Positions 45,801 to 57,612 of a stretch of DNA of 64,000 bases are shown here, piece after piece (the first letter of the stretch is position 1; every line of letters starts with the position of its first letter). The notes under the pieces are model-generated. The model saw only the letters and a program-made list of their open reading frames with translations, was not told where the DNA came from and made no database searches. Source of the DNA: Terebella lapidaria (Eukaryota > Annelida > Polychaeta > Terebellida > Terebellidae); NCBI GenBank assembly GCA_949152475.1, contig OX424569.1:29805950-29869949 (forward strand). The letters are read 5' to 3'. A program made the position numbers and the translations under genes.

Positions 45801-47293
45801 TAGTCAGAGGTAGACTTGTGAGGCCTGTGTATAGTCAGAGGTAGACTTGTGAGGCTTGTGTATATTCAGAGGTAGACTTGTGAGGGTATAGTCAGAGGTA
45901 GACTTGTGAGGCTATAGTCAGAGGTAGACTTGTGAGGCTATAGTCAGAGGTAGACTTGTGAGGCTATAGTCAGAGGTAGACTTGTGAGGCCTGTGTATAG
46001 TCAGGGGTAGACTTGTGAGGCCCGTCTATGGTCAGAGGTAGACTTGTGAGGCCTGTGTATAGTCAGAGGTAGACTTGTGAGGCTTGTGTATGGTCAGAGG
46101 TAGACTTGTGAGGCCTGTGTATAGTCAGAGGTAGACTTGTGAGGCTTGTGTATAGTCAGAGTTAGACTTGTGAGGCCTGTGTATAGTCAGAGGTAGACTT
46201 GTGAGGCGTGTGTATGGTCAGAGGTAGACTTGTGAGGCCTGTGTATGGTCAGAGGTAGACTTGTGAGGCCTGTGTATGGTCAGAGGTAGACTTGTGAGGC
46301 TTGTGCATGGTCAGAGGTAGACTTGTGAGGCTTGTGTATGGTCAGAGGTAGACTTGTGAGGCCTGTGTATAGTCAGAGGTAGACTTGTGAGGCTTGTGTA
46401 TAGTCAGAGGTAGACTTGTGAGGCCTGTGTATGGTCAGAGGTAGACTTGTGAGGCCTGTGTATGGTCAGAGGTAGACTTGTGAGGCTTGTGCATGGTCAG
46501 AGGTAGACTTGTGAGGCTTGTGTATGGTCAGAGGTAGACTTGTGAGGCCTGTGTATAGTCAGAGGTAGACTTGTGAGGCTTGTGTATGGTCAGAGGTAGA
46601 CTTGTGAGGCCTGTGTATGGTCAGAGGTAGACTTGTGAGGCCTGTGTATAGTCAGAGGTAGACTTGTGAGGCTTGTGTATAGTCACAGTTAGACTTATGA
46701 GGCTTGTCTATGGTCAGAGGTAGACTTTTGAGGCTATAGTCAGAGGTAGACTTGTGAGGCTTGTGTATAGTCAGAGTTAGACTTATGAGGCTTGTCTATG
46801 GTCAGAGGTAGACTTGTGAGGCTATAGTCAGAAGTAGACTTGTGAGGCTATAGTCAGAGGTAGACTTGTGAGGCTTGTGTATAGTCAGAGGTAGACTTGT
46901 GAGGCCTGTGTATAGTCAGAGGTAGACTTGTGAGGCTATAGTCAGAGGTAGACTTGTGAGGCTATAGTCAGAGGTAGACTTGTGAGGCTTGTGTATAGTC
47001 AGAGATAGACTTGTGAGGCTATAGTCAGAGGTAGACTTGTGAGGCCTGTGTATGGTCAGAGGTAGACTTGTGAGGCTATAGTCAGAGGTAGACTTGTGAG
47101 GCTTGTGTATAGTCAGGGGTAGACTTGTGAGGCCCGTCTATGGTCAGAGGTAGACTTGTGAGGCTTGTGTATAGTCAGAGGTAGACTTGTGAGGCTTGTG
47201 TATAGTCAGAGGTAGACTTGTGAGGCTTGTGTATAGTCAGAGATAGACTTGTGAGGCCCGTCTATGGTCAGAGGTAGACTTGTGAGGCTTGTG
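39869..47293. repeat. 31-bp/26-bp satellite array, 7.4 kb
   Basis: The long unit is gaggcytgtgtatrgtcaga + ggtagacttgt (31 bp). A short form lacks five bases (gaggctatagtcagaggtag + acttgt, 26 bp). Both forms are intermixed irregularly. No frame stays open through it. The array resumes after a MITE at 47820-47945. Confidence 0.97.
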
Positions 47294-47295
47294 TA

Positions 47296-47817
47296 CAGTA
47301 CTGATTTCGCAAAACCTCACTAGCCATGCGAATGCTACATGCTAAATGCTAGGCCATGCGATTACGTGCGACTTGATGCTAGCATCAAATCGCATGGTGC
47401 GACCAGTGGGCGCGATGCCATCGCATCAGGCGGCCGTCTTAGTTGAACAGGCGAGCATTGTCTCGCACAGATGCGCGCATCCTTTATTTCGGATGCAAAT
47501 ACTGACTTTAATATGAACTGAAATGAAACACTGCATTATCCCATACGATCTACATGATACAGACTGTTTATAAACCACTCGACAATGTGTTTGCGAGCAT
47601 ATGCGAGCATATAATGGCCTTCACAAAAAATGCGAAATGCGAAATGCTTTTAGTGCACCACAGTGCCAAGAAGCAATGCTAGCATCGAGGGATGCTCGCA
47701 TACACAATGCTAGCATCAAATCGCATGATGCTACGTCAGGCGAAGTTGGGCGAACACGTGCTAAATGCCAGGTGTCCCATGCTGGCATTTTGGTGAGGTT
47801 TTGCGAAATCAGTACTG
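47296..47817. mobile_element. TA-flanked MITE inserted in the satellite, 522 bp
   Basis: CAGTACTGATTTCGCAAAAC at the left is mirrored exactly by GTTTTGCGAAATCAGTACTG at the right, with TA at 47294-47295 and 47818-47819. Satellite sequence resumes in register on the right (gtgTA|TGGTCAG), so the insertion is in the array. The interior is rich in atgcgagcat/gatgctagcatc words. TA duplication and CAGT ends suit a Tc1/mariner-type non-autonomous element. No transposase. Confidence 0.92.
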
Positions 47818-47819
47818 TA

Positions 47820-47945
47820 TGGTCAGAGGTAGACTTGTGAGGCCTGTCTATGGTCAGAGGTATACTTGTGAGGTCCGTCTATGGTCAGAGGTAGACTTGT
47901 GAGGCCTGTGTATGGTCAGAGGTAGACTTGTGAGGCTTGTCTGTG
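47820..47945. repeat. Satellite array continuation
   Basis: About four 31-bp units continuing the array at 39869-47293 on the far side of the MITE. Confidence 0.95.
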
Positions 47946-48446
47946 GTAAAATGGAGACTTATGATGACTGTCTTCAGTCTTCAGCAGTAGACTTTAGAAG
48001 CATACTGACATGTCTCATGTCTGTGGACACGAATTTAATCAGAAAAACGCAAACTGCTTATGTGCCAATGCGTTGACTTCTTTGTCGCTCAACCCTTGTA
48101 GAAAGATTTTAAAGTAGCGAAATGGTTGCCTGACTGTTACAAAAAGGTTGCATATATATAAATATATTTATGTATGGTGACAGACTTGTGAGGCGTGTCT
48201 ATAGTCAGAGGGAGACTTGTGAGGTCTGTCTTTGGCGAAATGGAGACTTTTAGGCCAGTCTGTGGTCAGATGGATACTTTTGTGAAGCCTCTCTATGGTC
48301 AGATGGAGACTTCTTAGACCTGTCTATAGACAGGAGCAGACTTTTCAGGCCTGTTTATGGTCAGAGGTGGAGTTCTGAGGCCTTCAGATGGAAGTTTTGA
48401 GGCCTGACTACGGACAGAAGTTCACTTGCCAGACCTGCCTAGTGCC
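47946..48446. repeat. Segment Q of the higher-order unit
   Basis: Diverged satellite-like sequence with an AT-rich patch (tatataaatatatttatg near 48152). It recurs at about 50717-51225, 53504-54010 and, cut short by an insertion, 55801-56227. Confidence 0.9.
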
Positions 48447-48965
48447 TAGTCCCAGCAGTGGTTCTCCAACCCCCAGATAAGGGAAGGGGGGGGGGGGGGT
48501 CGTAGACCCACAGAACACACCACAGTGAAAACCCGACATTGCCATTCAAATCATGTGGCTCTATTTTACAACAGTGTTGCCACTCTAGAATGTTTTCATA
48601 TTCGTTTATACTTACTTTTGAGGCGTGTGGCACACTATGGGGTTGATCTGCGCATTTGTTTACTGGAAAACAGAGAATTTACATTGCCAGCAAACTCGAA
48701 TGCTTAGAATGTCTGGAAGCACTTCAAATGTAAATTCTCCGTTTTCCAGGGAAACAAATGCGCAGATCAGCACCAAAGTGAGCCACATGCCTCAAAAATA
48801 AGTATAAACGAACATAATAACACTTTGGAGTGATCACACTGTTTTAAAATAGAGCCACACGATTTGAATGGCAATGTCAGATTTTCACTGTGGTGTATCA
48901 TATGGCTCTACCCCCCTCCTCCCTTTATACAGTGTATGGGGGTTGGAGAGCCACTGCTGGGGCTA
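48447..48965. mobile_element. hAT-like foldback element, copy 1
   Basis: Ends TAGTCCCAGCAGTGGTTCTC and the near-exact inverse GAGAGCCACTGCTGGGGCTA, flanked by CCTAGTGCC at 48438-48446 and 48966-48974 (8-9-bp duplication). The interior is itself a large imperfect palindrome centred near 48700 (ctgcgcatttgtttactgga against its inverse). Contains a G run. No transposase. Confidence 0.85.
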
Positions 48966-49435
48966 CCTAGTGCCTATGGTCAGAGAAAGAGAGGCTTGCT
49001 TATGTGCCATTGCGTTGACTTCTTTGTCGCTTGACATATGTAGCAAGATTTTAATGTAGCAAAATGGTTGCCTGATTGTTACAAAAAGGTTGCACATATA
49101 TAAATATATTTATATATGGAGACAGACTTGTGAGGCCTATCTGTGGTCAGCAGGAGACTTGTGAGGCCTGTCTGTAGTTGAGGGTCAGATAGACACGTCA
49201 GACATCTGTCTTTGGTCGGAGAGAGACAAGCCTCACAAGTCTACCTCTGTCTATACACAGGCCTCACTGGTCTCGATCTGACCATAGACTTGCCTCACAA
49301 GTCTCCATCTGAATACAAAGAGGACTCCAAAGTCTCCTTGTAGACAAGCCTCAGATGTCTTTTCATATATAAACATATTTATATATTTACAACCTTTTTG
49401 TAACAATCAGACAACCATTTTGTTACATTAGCATT
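48966..49435. repeat. Segment R, with inverted copy of the segment P end
   Basis: 49225-49435 is a reverse-complement version of the sequence at the P-to-array junction (acaagcctcacaagtctacc, tctccatctgaatacaaaga, acaacctttttgtaacaatc). It recurs at about 51751-52223 and 54524-55013. Confidence 0.85.
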
Positions 49436-50087
49436 TGAAGCAGGTGTGTGGTCATCTGGCGGATTCTGAGGCATGTTTATGGTGAAGGGAGACAAGTGAA
49501 TCCTGTCTATGGTCACAGGGAGATATGTGAGGCCTATGTATAGTGGGAGGGAGAATGTGAGACCTGCCTTTGCTCCGAGGGAAAATGTGACGAGATAGTC
49601 GTCTGAGACCTGTCTATGGACAGAAGTAGACTTGAATCATGTTGTTCAGGTGCAGACTATTGAGGCCTGCCTATGGTCAGAGGTAGATTTGTGAGGCCTG
49701 TCAATGGACAGGAATATACTTGTGAGGTCTGTCTATAGGCCACTTCAGACTTGTGTATCCTGGATATGATCAGAGGGAGACTTGTGAGTTCTGCTGATGG
49801 TCAGCATGAGAATTATGAGGCCTGTATATGTTCAGCAATGACTTTTGAGGCCACGGGAAGCTAGTGTGGCTCGATTATGTTAAGAACGAGACATGTGATG
49901 GCTAGTTTCCATTGAGTTGACTTGTTTGTCACACAACCCATATAGTAAAATGCTAATGAAGTAAAATGGTTGTCTGATTGTTACAAAAAGGTCACAAATA
50001 TATACATATGTTTATATATGAAGAGACATCTGAGGCTTCTCTATAAGGAGACTTTATAGTCCTCTTTGTATTCAGATGGAGACTTGT

Positions 50088-50716
50088 GAGGCCCGTCTAT
50101 GGTCAGAGGTAGACTTGTGAGGCTTGTGCATAGTCAGAGGTAGACTTGTGAGGCCTGTGTATGGTCAGAGGTAGACTTGTGAGGCTTGTGTATGGTCAGA
50201 AATAGACTTGTGAGGCCCGTGTATGGTCAGAGGTAGACTTGTGAGGCCTGTGTATGGTCAGAGGTAGATTTGTGAGGCTTGTGTATAGTCAGAGGTAGAC
50301 TTGTGAGGCCCGTTTATAGTCAGAGGTAGACTTGTGAGGCTTGTGTATAGTCAGAGGTAGACTTGTGGGGCCCGTCTATAGTCAGAGGTAAATTTGTGAG
50401 GCTTGTGTATAGTCAGAGGTAGACTTGTGAGGCCCGTCTATAGTCAGAGGTAGACTTGTGAGGCCTGTGTATTGTCAGAGGTAGACTTGTGAGGCCTGTG
50501 TATGGTCAGAGGTAGACTTGTGAGGCCCGTCTATGGTCAGAGGTATACTTGTGAGGCCCGTCTATGGTCAGAGGTAGACTTGTGAGGCCCGTCTATGGTC
50601 AGAGGTATACTTGTGAGGCCCGTCTATGGTCAGAGGTATACTTGTGAGGCCCGTCTATGGTCAGAGGTAGACTTTTGAGGCCTGTGTATGGTCAGAGGTA
50701 GACTTGTGAGGCTTGT
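50088..50716. repeat. Satellite array in unit 1
   Basis: About 20 units of the 31-bp repeat, with local variants such as ggtatacttgt and ggtaaatttgt. The same variants occur in the same order at 52867-53503. Confidence 0.95.
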
Positions 50717-51225
50717 CTGTGGTAAAATGGAGACTTATGACGACTGTCTATGGTCAGCAGTAGACTTTAGAGGCACACTGACATGTCTATCATGTCTGTG
50801 GACACGAATTTAATTAGAAAAACGCAAACTGCTTATGTGCCAATGCGTTGACTTCTTTGTCGCTCGACCCTTGTAGAAAGATTTTGATGTAGCGAAAATA
50901 ATGGTTGCCTGACTGTTACAAAAAGGTTGCATATATATAAATATATTTATATATGGTGACAGACTTGTGAGGCCTGTCTATAGTCAGAGGGAGACTTGTG
51001 AGGTCTGCCTTTGGCGAAACCGAAACTTTTAGGCCAGTCTGTGGTCAGATGGATACTTTTGTGAAGCCTCTCTATGGTCAGATGGAGACTTCTGCGACCT
51101 GTCTATAGACAGGAGCAGACTTTTCAGGCCTGTTTATGGTCAGAGGTGGAGTTCTGAGGCCTTCAGATGGAAGTTTTGAGGCCTGACTACGGACAGAAGT
51201 TCACTTGCCAGACCTGCCTAGTGCC

Positions 51226-51750
51226 TAGTCCCAGCAGTGGTTCTCCAACCCCCAGATAAGGGAAGGGGCGGGGGGGGGGGGGGGTCATAGTCCCACATGA
51301 CATACCACAGCGAAAACCCGACATTGCCATTCAAATCGTGTGGCTCTATTTTACAACAGTGTTGCCACTCTAGAATGTTTTCATATTCGTTTATACTTAG
51401 TTTTGAGGCGTGTGGCACACTATGGGGTTGATCTGCGCATTTGTTTACTGGAAAACAGAGAATTTACATTGCCAGCAAACTCGAATGCTTAGAATGTCTG
51501 GAAGCACTTCAAATGTAAATTCTCCGTTTTCCAGGGAAACAAATGCGCAGATCAGCACCAAAGTGTGCCACATGCCTCAAAAATAAGTATAAACGAACAT
51601 AATGACATTTTGGAGTGATCACACTGTTTTAAAATAGAGCCACACGATTTGAATGGCAATGTCAGATTTTCACTGTGGTGTATCATATGGCTCTACCCCC
51701 CTCCTCCCTTTATACAGTGTATGGGGGTTGGAGAGCCACTGCTGGGGCTA
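51226..51750. mobile_element. hAT-like foldback element, copy 2
   Basis: Copy of 48447-48965 carried along by the higher-order duplication, with the same flanking CCTAGTGCC and a longer G run. Confidence 0.85.
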
Positions 51751-52866
51751 CCTAGTGCCTATGGTCAGAGAAAGAGAGGCTTGCTTATGTGCCATTGCGT
51801 TGACTTCTTTGTCGCTTGACATATGTAGCAAGATTTTAATGTAGCAAAATGGTTGCCTGATTGTTACAAAAAGGTTGCACATATATAAATATATTTATAT
51901 ATGGAGACAGACTTGTGAGGCCTATCTGTGGTCAGCAGGAGACTTGTGAGGCCTGTCTGTAGTTGAGGGTCAGATAGACACGTCAGACATCTGTCTTTGG
52001 TCGGAGAGAGACAAGCCTCACAAGTCTACCTCTGTCTATACACAGGCCTCACTGGTCTCGATCTGACCATAGACTTGCCTCACAAGTCTCCATCTGAATA
52101 CAAAGAGGACTCCAAAGTCTCCTTGTAGACAAGCCTCAGATGTCTTTTCATATATAAACATATTTATATATTTACAACCTTTTTGTAACAATCAGACAAC
52201 CATTTTGTTACATTAGCATTTGAAGCAGGTGTGTGGTCATCTGGCGGATTCTGAGGCATGTTTATGGTGAAGGGAGACAAGTGAATCCTGTCTATGGTCA
52301 CAGGGAGATATGTGAGGCCTATGTATAGTGGGAGGGAGAATGTGAGACCTGCCTTTGCTCCGAGGGAAAATGTGACGAGATAGTCGTCTGAGACCTGTCT
52401 ATGGACAGAAGTAGACTTGAATCATGTTGTTCAGGTGCAGACTATTGAGGCCTGCCTATGGTCAGAGGTAGATTTGTGAGGCCTGTCAATGGACAGGAAT
52501 ATACTTGTGAGGTCTGTCTATAGGCCACTTTAGACTTGTGTATCCTGGATATGATCAGAGGGAGACTTGTGAGTTCTGCTGATGGTCAGCATGAGAATTA
52601 TGAGGCCTGTATATGTTCAGCAATGACTTTTGAGGCCACGGGAAGCTAGTGTGGCTCGATTATGTTAAGAACGAGACATGTGATGGCTAGTTTCCATTGA
52701 GTTGACTTGTTTGTCACACAACCCATATAGTAAAATGCTAATGAAGTAAAATGGTTGTCTGATTGTTACAAAAAGGTCACAAATATATACATATGTTTAT
52801 ATATGAAGAGACATCTGAGGCTTCTCTATAAGGAGACTTTATAGTCCTCTTTGTATTCAGATGGAG

Positions 52867-53503
52867 ACTTGTGAGGCCCGTCTATGGTCAGAGGTAGACT
52901 TGTGAGGCTTGTGCATAGTCAGAGGTAGACTTGTGAGGCCTGTGTATGGTCAGAGGTAGACTTGTGAGGCTTGTGTATGGTCAGAAATAGACTTGTGAGG
53001 CCCGTGTATGGTCAGAGGTAGACTTGTGAGGCCTGTGTATGGTCAGAGGTAGATTTGTGAGGCTTGTGTATAGTCAGAGGTAGACTTGTGAGGCCCGTCT
53101 ATAGTCAGAGGTAGACTTGTGAGGCTTGTGTATAGTCAGAGGTAGACTTGTGGGGCCCGTCTATAGTCAGAGGTAAATTTGTGAGGCTTGTGTATAGTCA
53201 GAGGTAGACTTGTGAGGCCCGTCTATAGTCAGAGGTAGACTTGTGAGGCCTGTGTATTGTCAGAGGTAGACTTGTGAGGCCTGTGTATGGTCAGAGGTAG
53301 ACTTGTGAGGCCCGTCTATGGTCAGAGGTATACTTGTGAGGCCCGTCTATGGTCAGAGGTAGACTTGTGAGGCCCGTCTATGGTCAGAGGTATACTTGTG
53401 AGGCCCGTCTATGGTCAGAGGTATACTTGTGAGGCCCGTCTATGGTCAGAGGTAGACTTTTGAGGCCTGTGTATGGTCAGAGGTAGACTTGTGAGGCTTG
53501 TCT
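52867..53503. repeat. Satellite array in unit 2
   Basis: Matches 50088-50716 unit for unit, so the array was duplicated as part of the 2.78-kb block and was not amplified independently. Confidence 0.95.
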
Positions 53504-54010
53504 GTGGTAAAATGGAGACTTATGACGACTGTCTATGGTCAGCAGTAGACTTTAGAGGCACACTGACATGTCTATCATGTCTGTGGACACGAATTTAATC
53601 AGAAAAACGCAAACTGCTTATGTGCCAATGCGTTGACTTCTTTGTCGCTCGACCCTTGTAGAAAGATTTTGATGTAGCGAAAATAATGGTTGCCTGACTG
53701 TTACAAAAAGGTTGCATATATATAAATATATTTATATATGGTGACAGACTTGTGAGGCCTGTCTATAGTCAGAGGGAGACTTGTGAGGTCTGCCTTTGGC
53801 GAAACCAAAACTTTTAGGCCAGTCTGTGGTCAGATGGATACTTTTGTGAAGCCTCTCTATGGTCAGATGGAGACTTCTGCGACCTGTCTATAGACAGGAG
53901 CAGACTTTTCAGGCCTGTTTATGGTCAGAGGTGGAGTTCTGAGGCCTTCAGATGGAAGTTTTGAGGCCTGACTACGGACAGAAGTTCACTTGCCAGACCT
54001 GCCTAGTGCC

Positions 54011-54523
54011 TAGTCCCAGCAGTGGTTCTCCAACCCCCAGATAAGGGAAGGGGGGGGGGGGGGGTCATAGTCCCACATGACATACCACAGCGAAAACCCG
54101 ACATTGCCATTCAAATCGTGTGGCTCTATTTTACAACAGTGTTGCCACTCTAGAATGTTTTCATATTCGTTTATACTTAGTTTTGAGGCGTGTGGCACAC
54201 TATGGGGTTGATCTGCGCATTTGTTTACTGGAAAACAGAGAATTTACATTGCCAGCAAACTCGAATGCTTAGAATGTCTGGAAGCACTTCAAATGTAAAT
54301 TCTCCGTTTTCCAGGGAAACAAATGCGCAGATCAGCACCAAAGTGTGCCACATGCCTCAAAAATAAGTATAAACGAACATAATGACATTTTGGAGTGATC
54401 ACACTGTTTTAAAATAGAGCCACACGATTTGAATGGCAATGTCAGATTTTCACTGTGGTGTATCATGTGGCTCTACCCCCCTCCTCCCTTTATATGGGGG
54501 TTGGAGAGCCACTGCTGGGGCTA
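54011..54523. mobile_element. hAT-like foldback element, copy 3
   Basis: Third copy, slightly shortened near 54493 (tttatatgggggtt, missing acagtgta). Same ends and flanking repeat. Confidence 0.85.
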
Positions 54524-55013
54524 CCTAGTGCCTATGGTCAGAGAAAGAGAGGCCTGCTTATGTGCCATTGCGTTGACTTCTTTGTCGCTTGACCCATGTA
54601 GCAAGATTTTAATGTAGCAAAATGGTTGCCTGATTGTTACAAAAAGGTTGCACATATATAAATATATTTATATATGGAGACAGACTTGTGAGGCATATCT
54701 GTGGTCAGCGGGAGACTTGTGAGGCCTGTCTGTAGTTGAGGGAGACCCATGGGACGTGTCTATGGTCAGATAGACACGTCAGACATCTGTCTTTGGTCGG
54801 AGAGAGACAAGCCTCACAAGTCTACCTCTGTCTATACACAGGCCTCACAAGTCTCGATCTGACCATAGACGGGCCTCACAAGTCTCCATCTGAATACAAA
54901 GAGGACTCCAAAGTCTCCTTGTAGACAAGCCTCAGATGTCTTTTCATATATAAACATATTTATATATTTACAACCTTTTTGTAACAATCAGACAACCATT
55001 TTGCTACATTAGC

Positions 55014-56227
55014 ATTTGAAGCAGGTGTGTGGTCATCTGGCGAATTCTGAGGCCTGTTCATGGTAAAGGGAGACAAGTGAATCCTGTCTATGGTCACAGG
55101 GAGATATGTGAGGCCTATGTACATGTATAGTGGGAGGGAGAATGTGAGACCTGCCTTTGCTCCGAGGGAAAATGTGACGAGATAGTCGTCTGAGACCTGT
55201 CTATGGACAGAAGTAGACTTGAATCATGTTGTTCAGGTGCAGACTATTGAGGCCTGCCTATGGTCAGAGGTAGATTTGTGAGGCCTGTCAATGGACAGGA
55301 ATATACTTGTGAGGTCTGTCTATAGCCACTTTAGACTTGTGTATCCTGGATATGATCAGAGGGAGACTTGTGAGTTCTGCTGATGGTCAGCAGAGTGATA
55401 TATGTTCAGCAATGACTTTTGAGGCCACGGGGAGGTAGTGTGGCTCGATTATGTTAATAACGAGACATGTGATGGCTAGTTTCCATTGAGTTGACTTGTT
55501 TGTCACACAACCCATACAGTAAAATGCTAATGTAGCAAAATGGTTGTCTGATTGTTACAAAAAGGTTGTAAATATATACATATGTTTATATATGAAGAGA
55601 CATCCGAGGCTTGTCTATAAGGAGACTTTGGAGTCTTCTTTGTATTCAGATGGAGACTTGTGAGGCCCGTCTATGGTCAGATGGAGACTTGTGAGGCTTG
55701 TCTATGGTCAGAGGTAGAGTTGTGAGGCCTGTGTATAGTCAGAGGTAGACTTGTGAGGCCTGTGTATGGTCAGAGGTAGATTTGTGAGGCTTGTCTGTGG
55801 TAAAATGGAGACTTATGACGACTGTCTATGGTCAGCAGTAGACTTTAGAGGCACACTGACATGTCTATCGTATCTGTGGACACGAATTTAATCGGAAAAA
55901 CGCAAACTGCTTATGCGCCAATGCGTTGACTTCTTTGTTGCTCGACCCTTGTAGAAAGATTTTAATGTAGCGAAATGGTTGCCTGACTGTTACAAAAAGG
56001 TTGCATATATATATAAATATATTTATGTATGGTGACAGACTTGTGAGGCCTGTCTATAGTCAGAGGGAGACTTGTGAGGTCTGTCTTTGGCGAAATGGAA
56101 ACTTTTAGGCCAGTCTGTGGTCAGATGGATACTTTTGTGAAGCCTCTCTATGGTCAGATGAAGACTTCTGAGACCTGTCTATAGACAGGAGCAGACTTTT
56201 CAGGCCTGTTTATGGTCAGAGGTGGAG
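55014..56227. repeat. Higher-order unit 3, truncated
   Basis: P, a very short satellite array (55655-55800) and Q, then a break at about 56227 inside Q (ggtggagtt) where the transposase-bearing insertion starts. Confidence 0.9.
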
Positions 56228-56289
56228 TTTAAAGTTAACAATCATATATTAACACATCACACAATATTGATATTTATTCGGTATTGTAA

Positions 56290-56750
56290 ATGTATCTATC
56301 GGTATGTGGAAGTGCTTGTGATCCAACAGGGTACATGGACACCGAATTATTTTATGAGTGGTTCACCCAAATCTTCATTCCAAACTGTGGGCGAATGAGG
56401 CCTGTGTTGCTAATCTGCGATAATCACGAGTCTCACGTTAGCTTAAAGTTGATTGCAAGGCAAAGGAGGAGCAGGTATCCATCTTTTTTTTTGGAGTGAT
56501 AGACTTGTTGATTGATTTGGTCTATTTCAGAATGTGGATATGCACGAAATGCTAAGTTTTGGTTTTCCATATCAAACAGATTGACGTACTAGGATTGCCA
56601 GCACACACAACGCATCTACTGCAACCCTTGGACGTGGCTTTATTTCAGCACATCAAGGCCAAATTCATTTCCATAGCCCAATCCCTAAATTTGTTGCATA
56701 ACAAGTTCTCCAAGTACGGTCAAGTCATCATTCACAAAGTGTGGTATTAA
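56290..56750 (+). pseudogene. pogo/Tigger-type DDE transposase fragment
   Basis: 56290-56499 encodes GYMDTELFYEWFTQIFIP and LLICDNHESHVSLKLI. 56559-56750, in another frame, encodes VLGLPAHTTHLLQPLDVALF. These are the central and last catalytic-region signatures of the DDE_1 (pogo/Tigger, CENP-B-like) transposase family, with acidic residues in DNHESH and QPLDV. The N-terminal helix-turn-helix domains and the first catalytic Asp are missing. The join between the two frames has a donor-like AG|GTATCC near 56481 and acceptor-like tctatttcag near 56530, but simple splicing there does not restore an open frame. Most likely a 5'-truncated relic. Confidence 0.85.
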
Positions 56751-56902
56751 CCCTCTGAACTCAAAGGCCATCGACTGGGCCCAAGTGCGGCCCTCAAACA
56801 TCCGGACACCAGTGCAGCAAGAGCAGCAACACAGAAGACAATGCTGAACTGAAAGGATCACACTGTCTGACATGCCACCAAGTCATAAAATGTCATCACC
56901 CT

Positions 56903-57612
56903 GTGCAGTCCGTGCTGGACCTCCCGGAAGAAGTTCAAGATTTTTTCATCGTTCCCGGGACCACCACGAAACCAACAACAGCCAGACGCAGGAAAATTGT
57001 CAACTTTGGCAGAACAATAACGTCGGAAGCCATTTTGAAGCAGCTACAGAAGAAAGAAGAGCTGGACAAAGAGAAGGAGGCGCGAAGGCAGGAAAGACAG
57101 AAAAAGGCAGATGAAAAGAAGGAAAGGGCAACGAAGAAAATGGATGCGAAACAGGACACTGCAGCAGGAAAGGGCAAAAGGAGACAGAGAAGTACAAAAA
57201 AGCAAATGGAGGAGTCACCAGAAAGAGATGAAGAAGAACAGGGCACACAGAGACAACTGAGAAAGAGAAAGGTTGAGATCAACAAGAGGGCGGAGGGCAG
57301 CTGGAAACAGTACAAGGTAAGAAAGCAGGAAAGAGCAAGGGCAAGAGCAAGGGAAGGGCCAACGGAAAGGACACAAGATCGACAAATAACGACACACACA
57401 ACACAAACATCCATATCGACAATGCATGTGTGAGTGAGAGTGATGATGAATGTAATGTGTGCATGGGCGATTCTCCCCCTTCATCCAGTTCGGGACGACA
57501 ACCTTGCACGGTGCACTGGATCACGTGCGACACATGTGATAAGTGGTTTCACAACGAGTGTGTTGGCTGCTACGTGGGGGCATTGAGCTTTGTGTGCTCA
57601 GATTGTTCTTAA
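56903..57612 (+). pseudogene. Basic linker and PHD finger of the transposon protein
   Basis: The first frame (56903-57433) starts with LPEEVQDFFIVPGTT, then a very charged Lys/Arg/Glu-rich helical stretch. The second frame (to stop 57610-57612) carries CNVCMGD, TCDTCDKWFHNECV and FVCSDC, a complete C4HC3 PHD finger: Cys pairs, the Trp before His, and the final Cys pair. The two frames overlap. The second frame is already sensible before 57430 (KSKGKSKGRANGKD region), so one small indel near 57310-57340 probably separates them. PHD fingers read histone H3 tails. A C-terminal PHD on this transposase type fits chromatin-guided targeting, but that is inference. Confidence 0.75.

Larger units (their letters stand above)
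49436..52223. repeat. Higher-order unit 1 (about 2.78 kb)
   Basis: Order P, short satellite array, Q, foldback element, R. Nearly identical to 52224-55013. The foldback starts lie at 48447, 51226 and 54011 (spacing 2779 and 2785). Confidence 0.93.
52224..55013. repeat. Higher-order unit 2
   Basis: Same order of segments as 49436-52223. Differences are mainly substitutions and G-run length, plus an extra segment near 54745-54775 (agacccatgggacgtgtcta) not seen in the other R copies. Confidence 0.93.

Noticed and set aside
39869..47293. CRISPR-like regular repeats
   Set aside because: There are no unique spacers between units. It is a head-to-tail eukaryotic satellite.
56474..56532. A short intron joining the two transposase frames
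   Set aside because: Donor-like and acceptor-like words are present, but the spliced frame hits a stop soon after. Frame damage is the simpler reading.
56935..57533. Minus-strand hydrophobic Cys/Leu/Ser-rich frames
   Set aside because: Shadows of the Lys/Glu/Arg-rich plus-strand linker (complement of AAG/GAG codons). The plus strand carries the transposase and PHD motifs.
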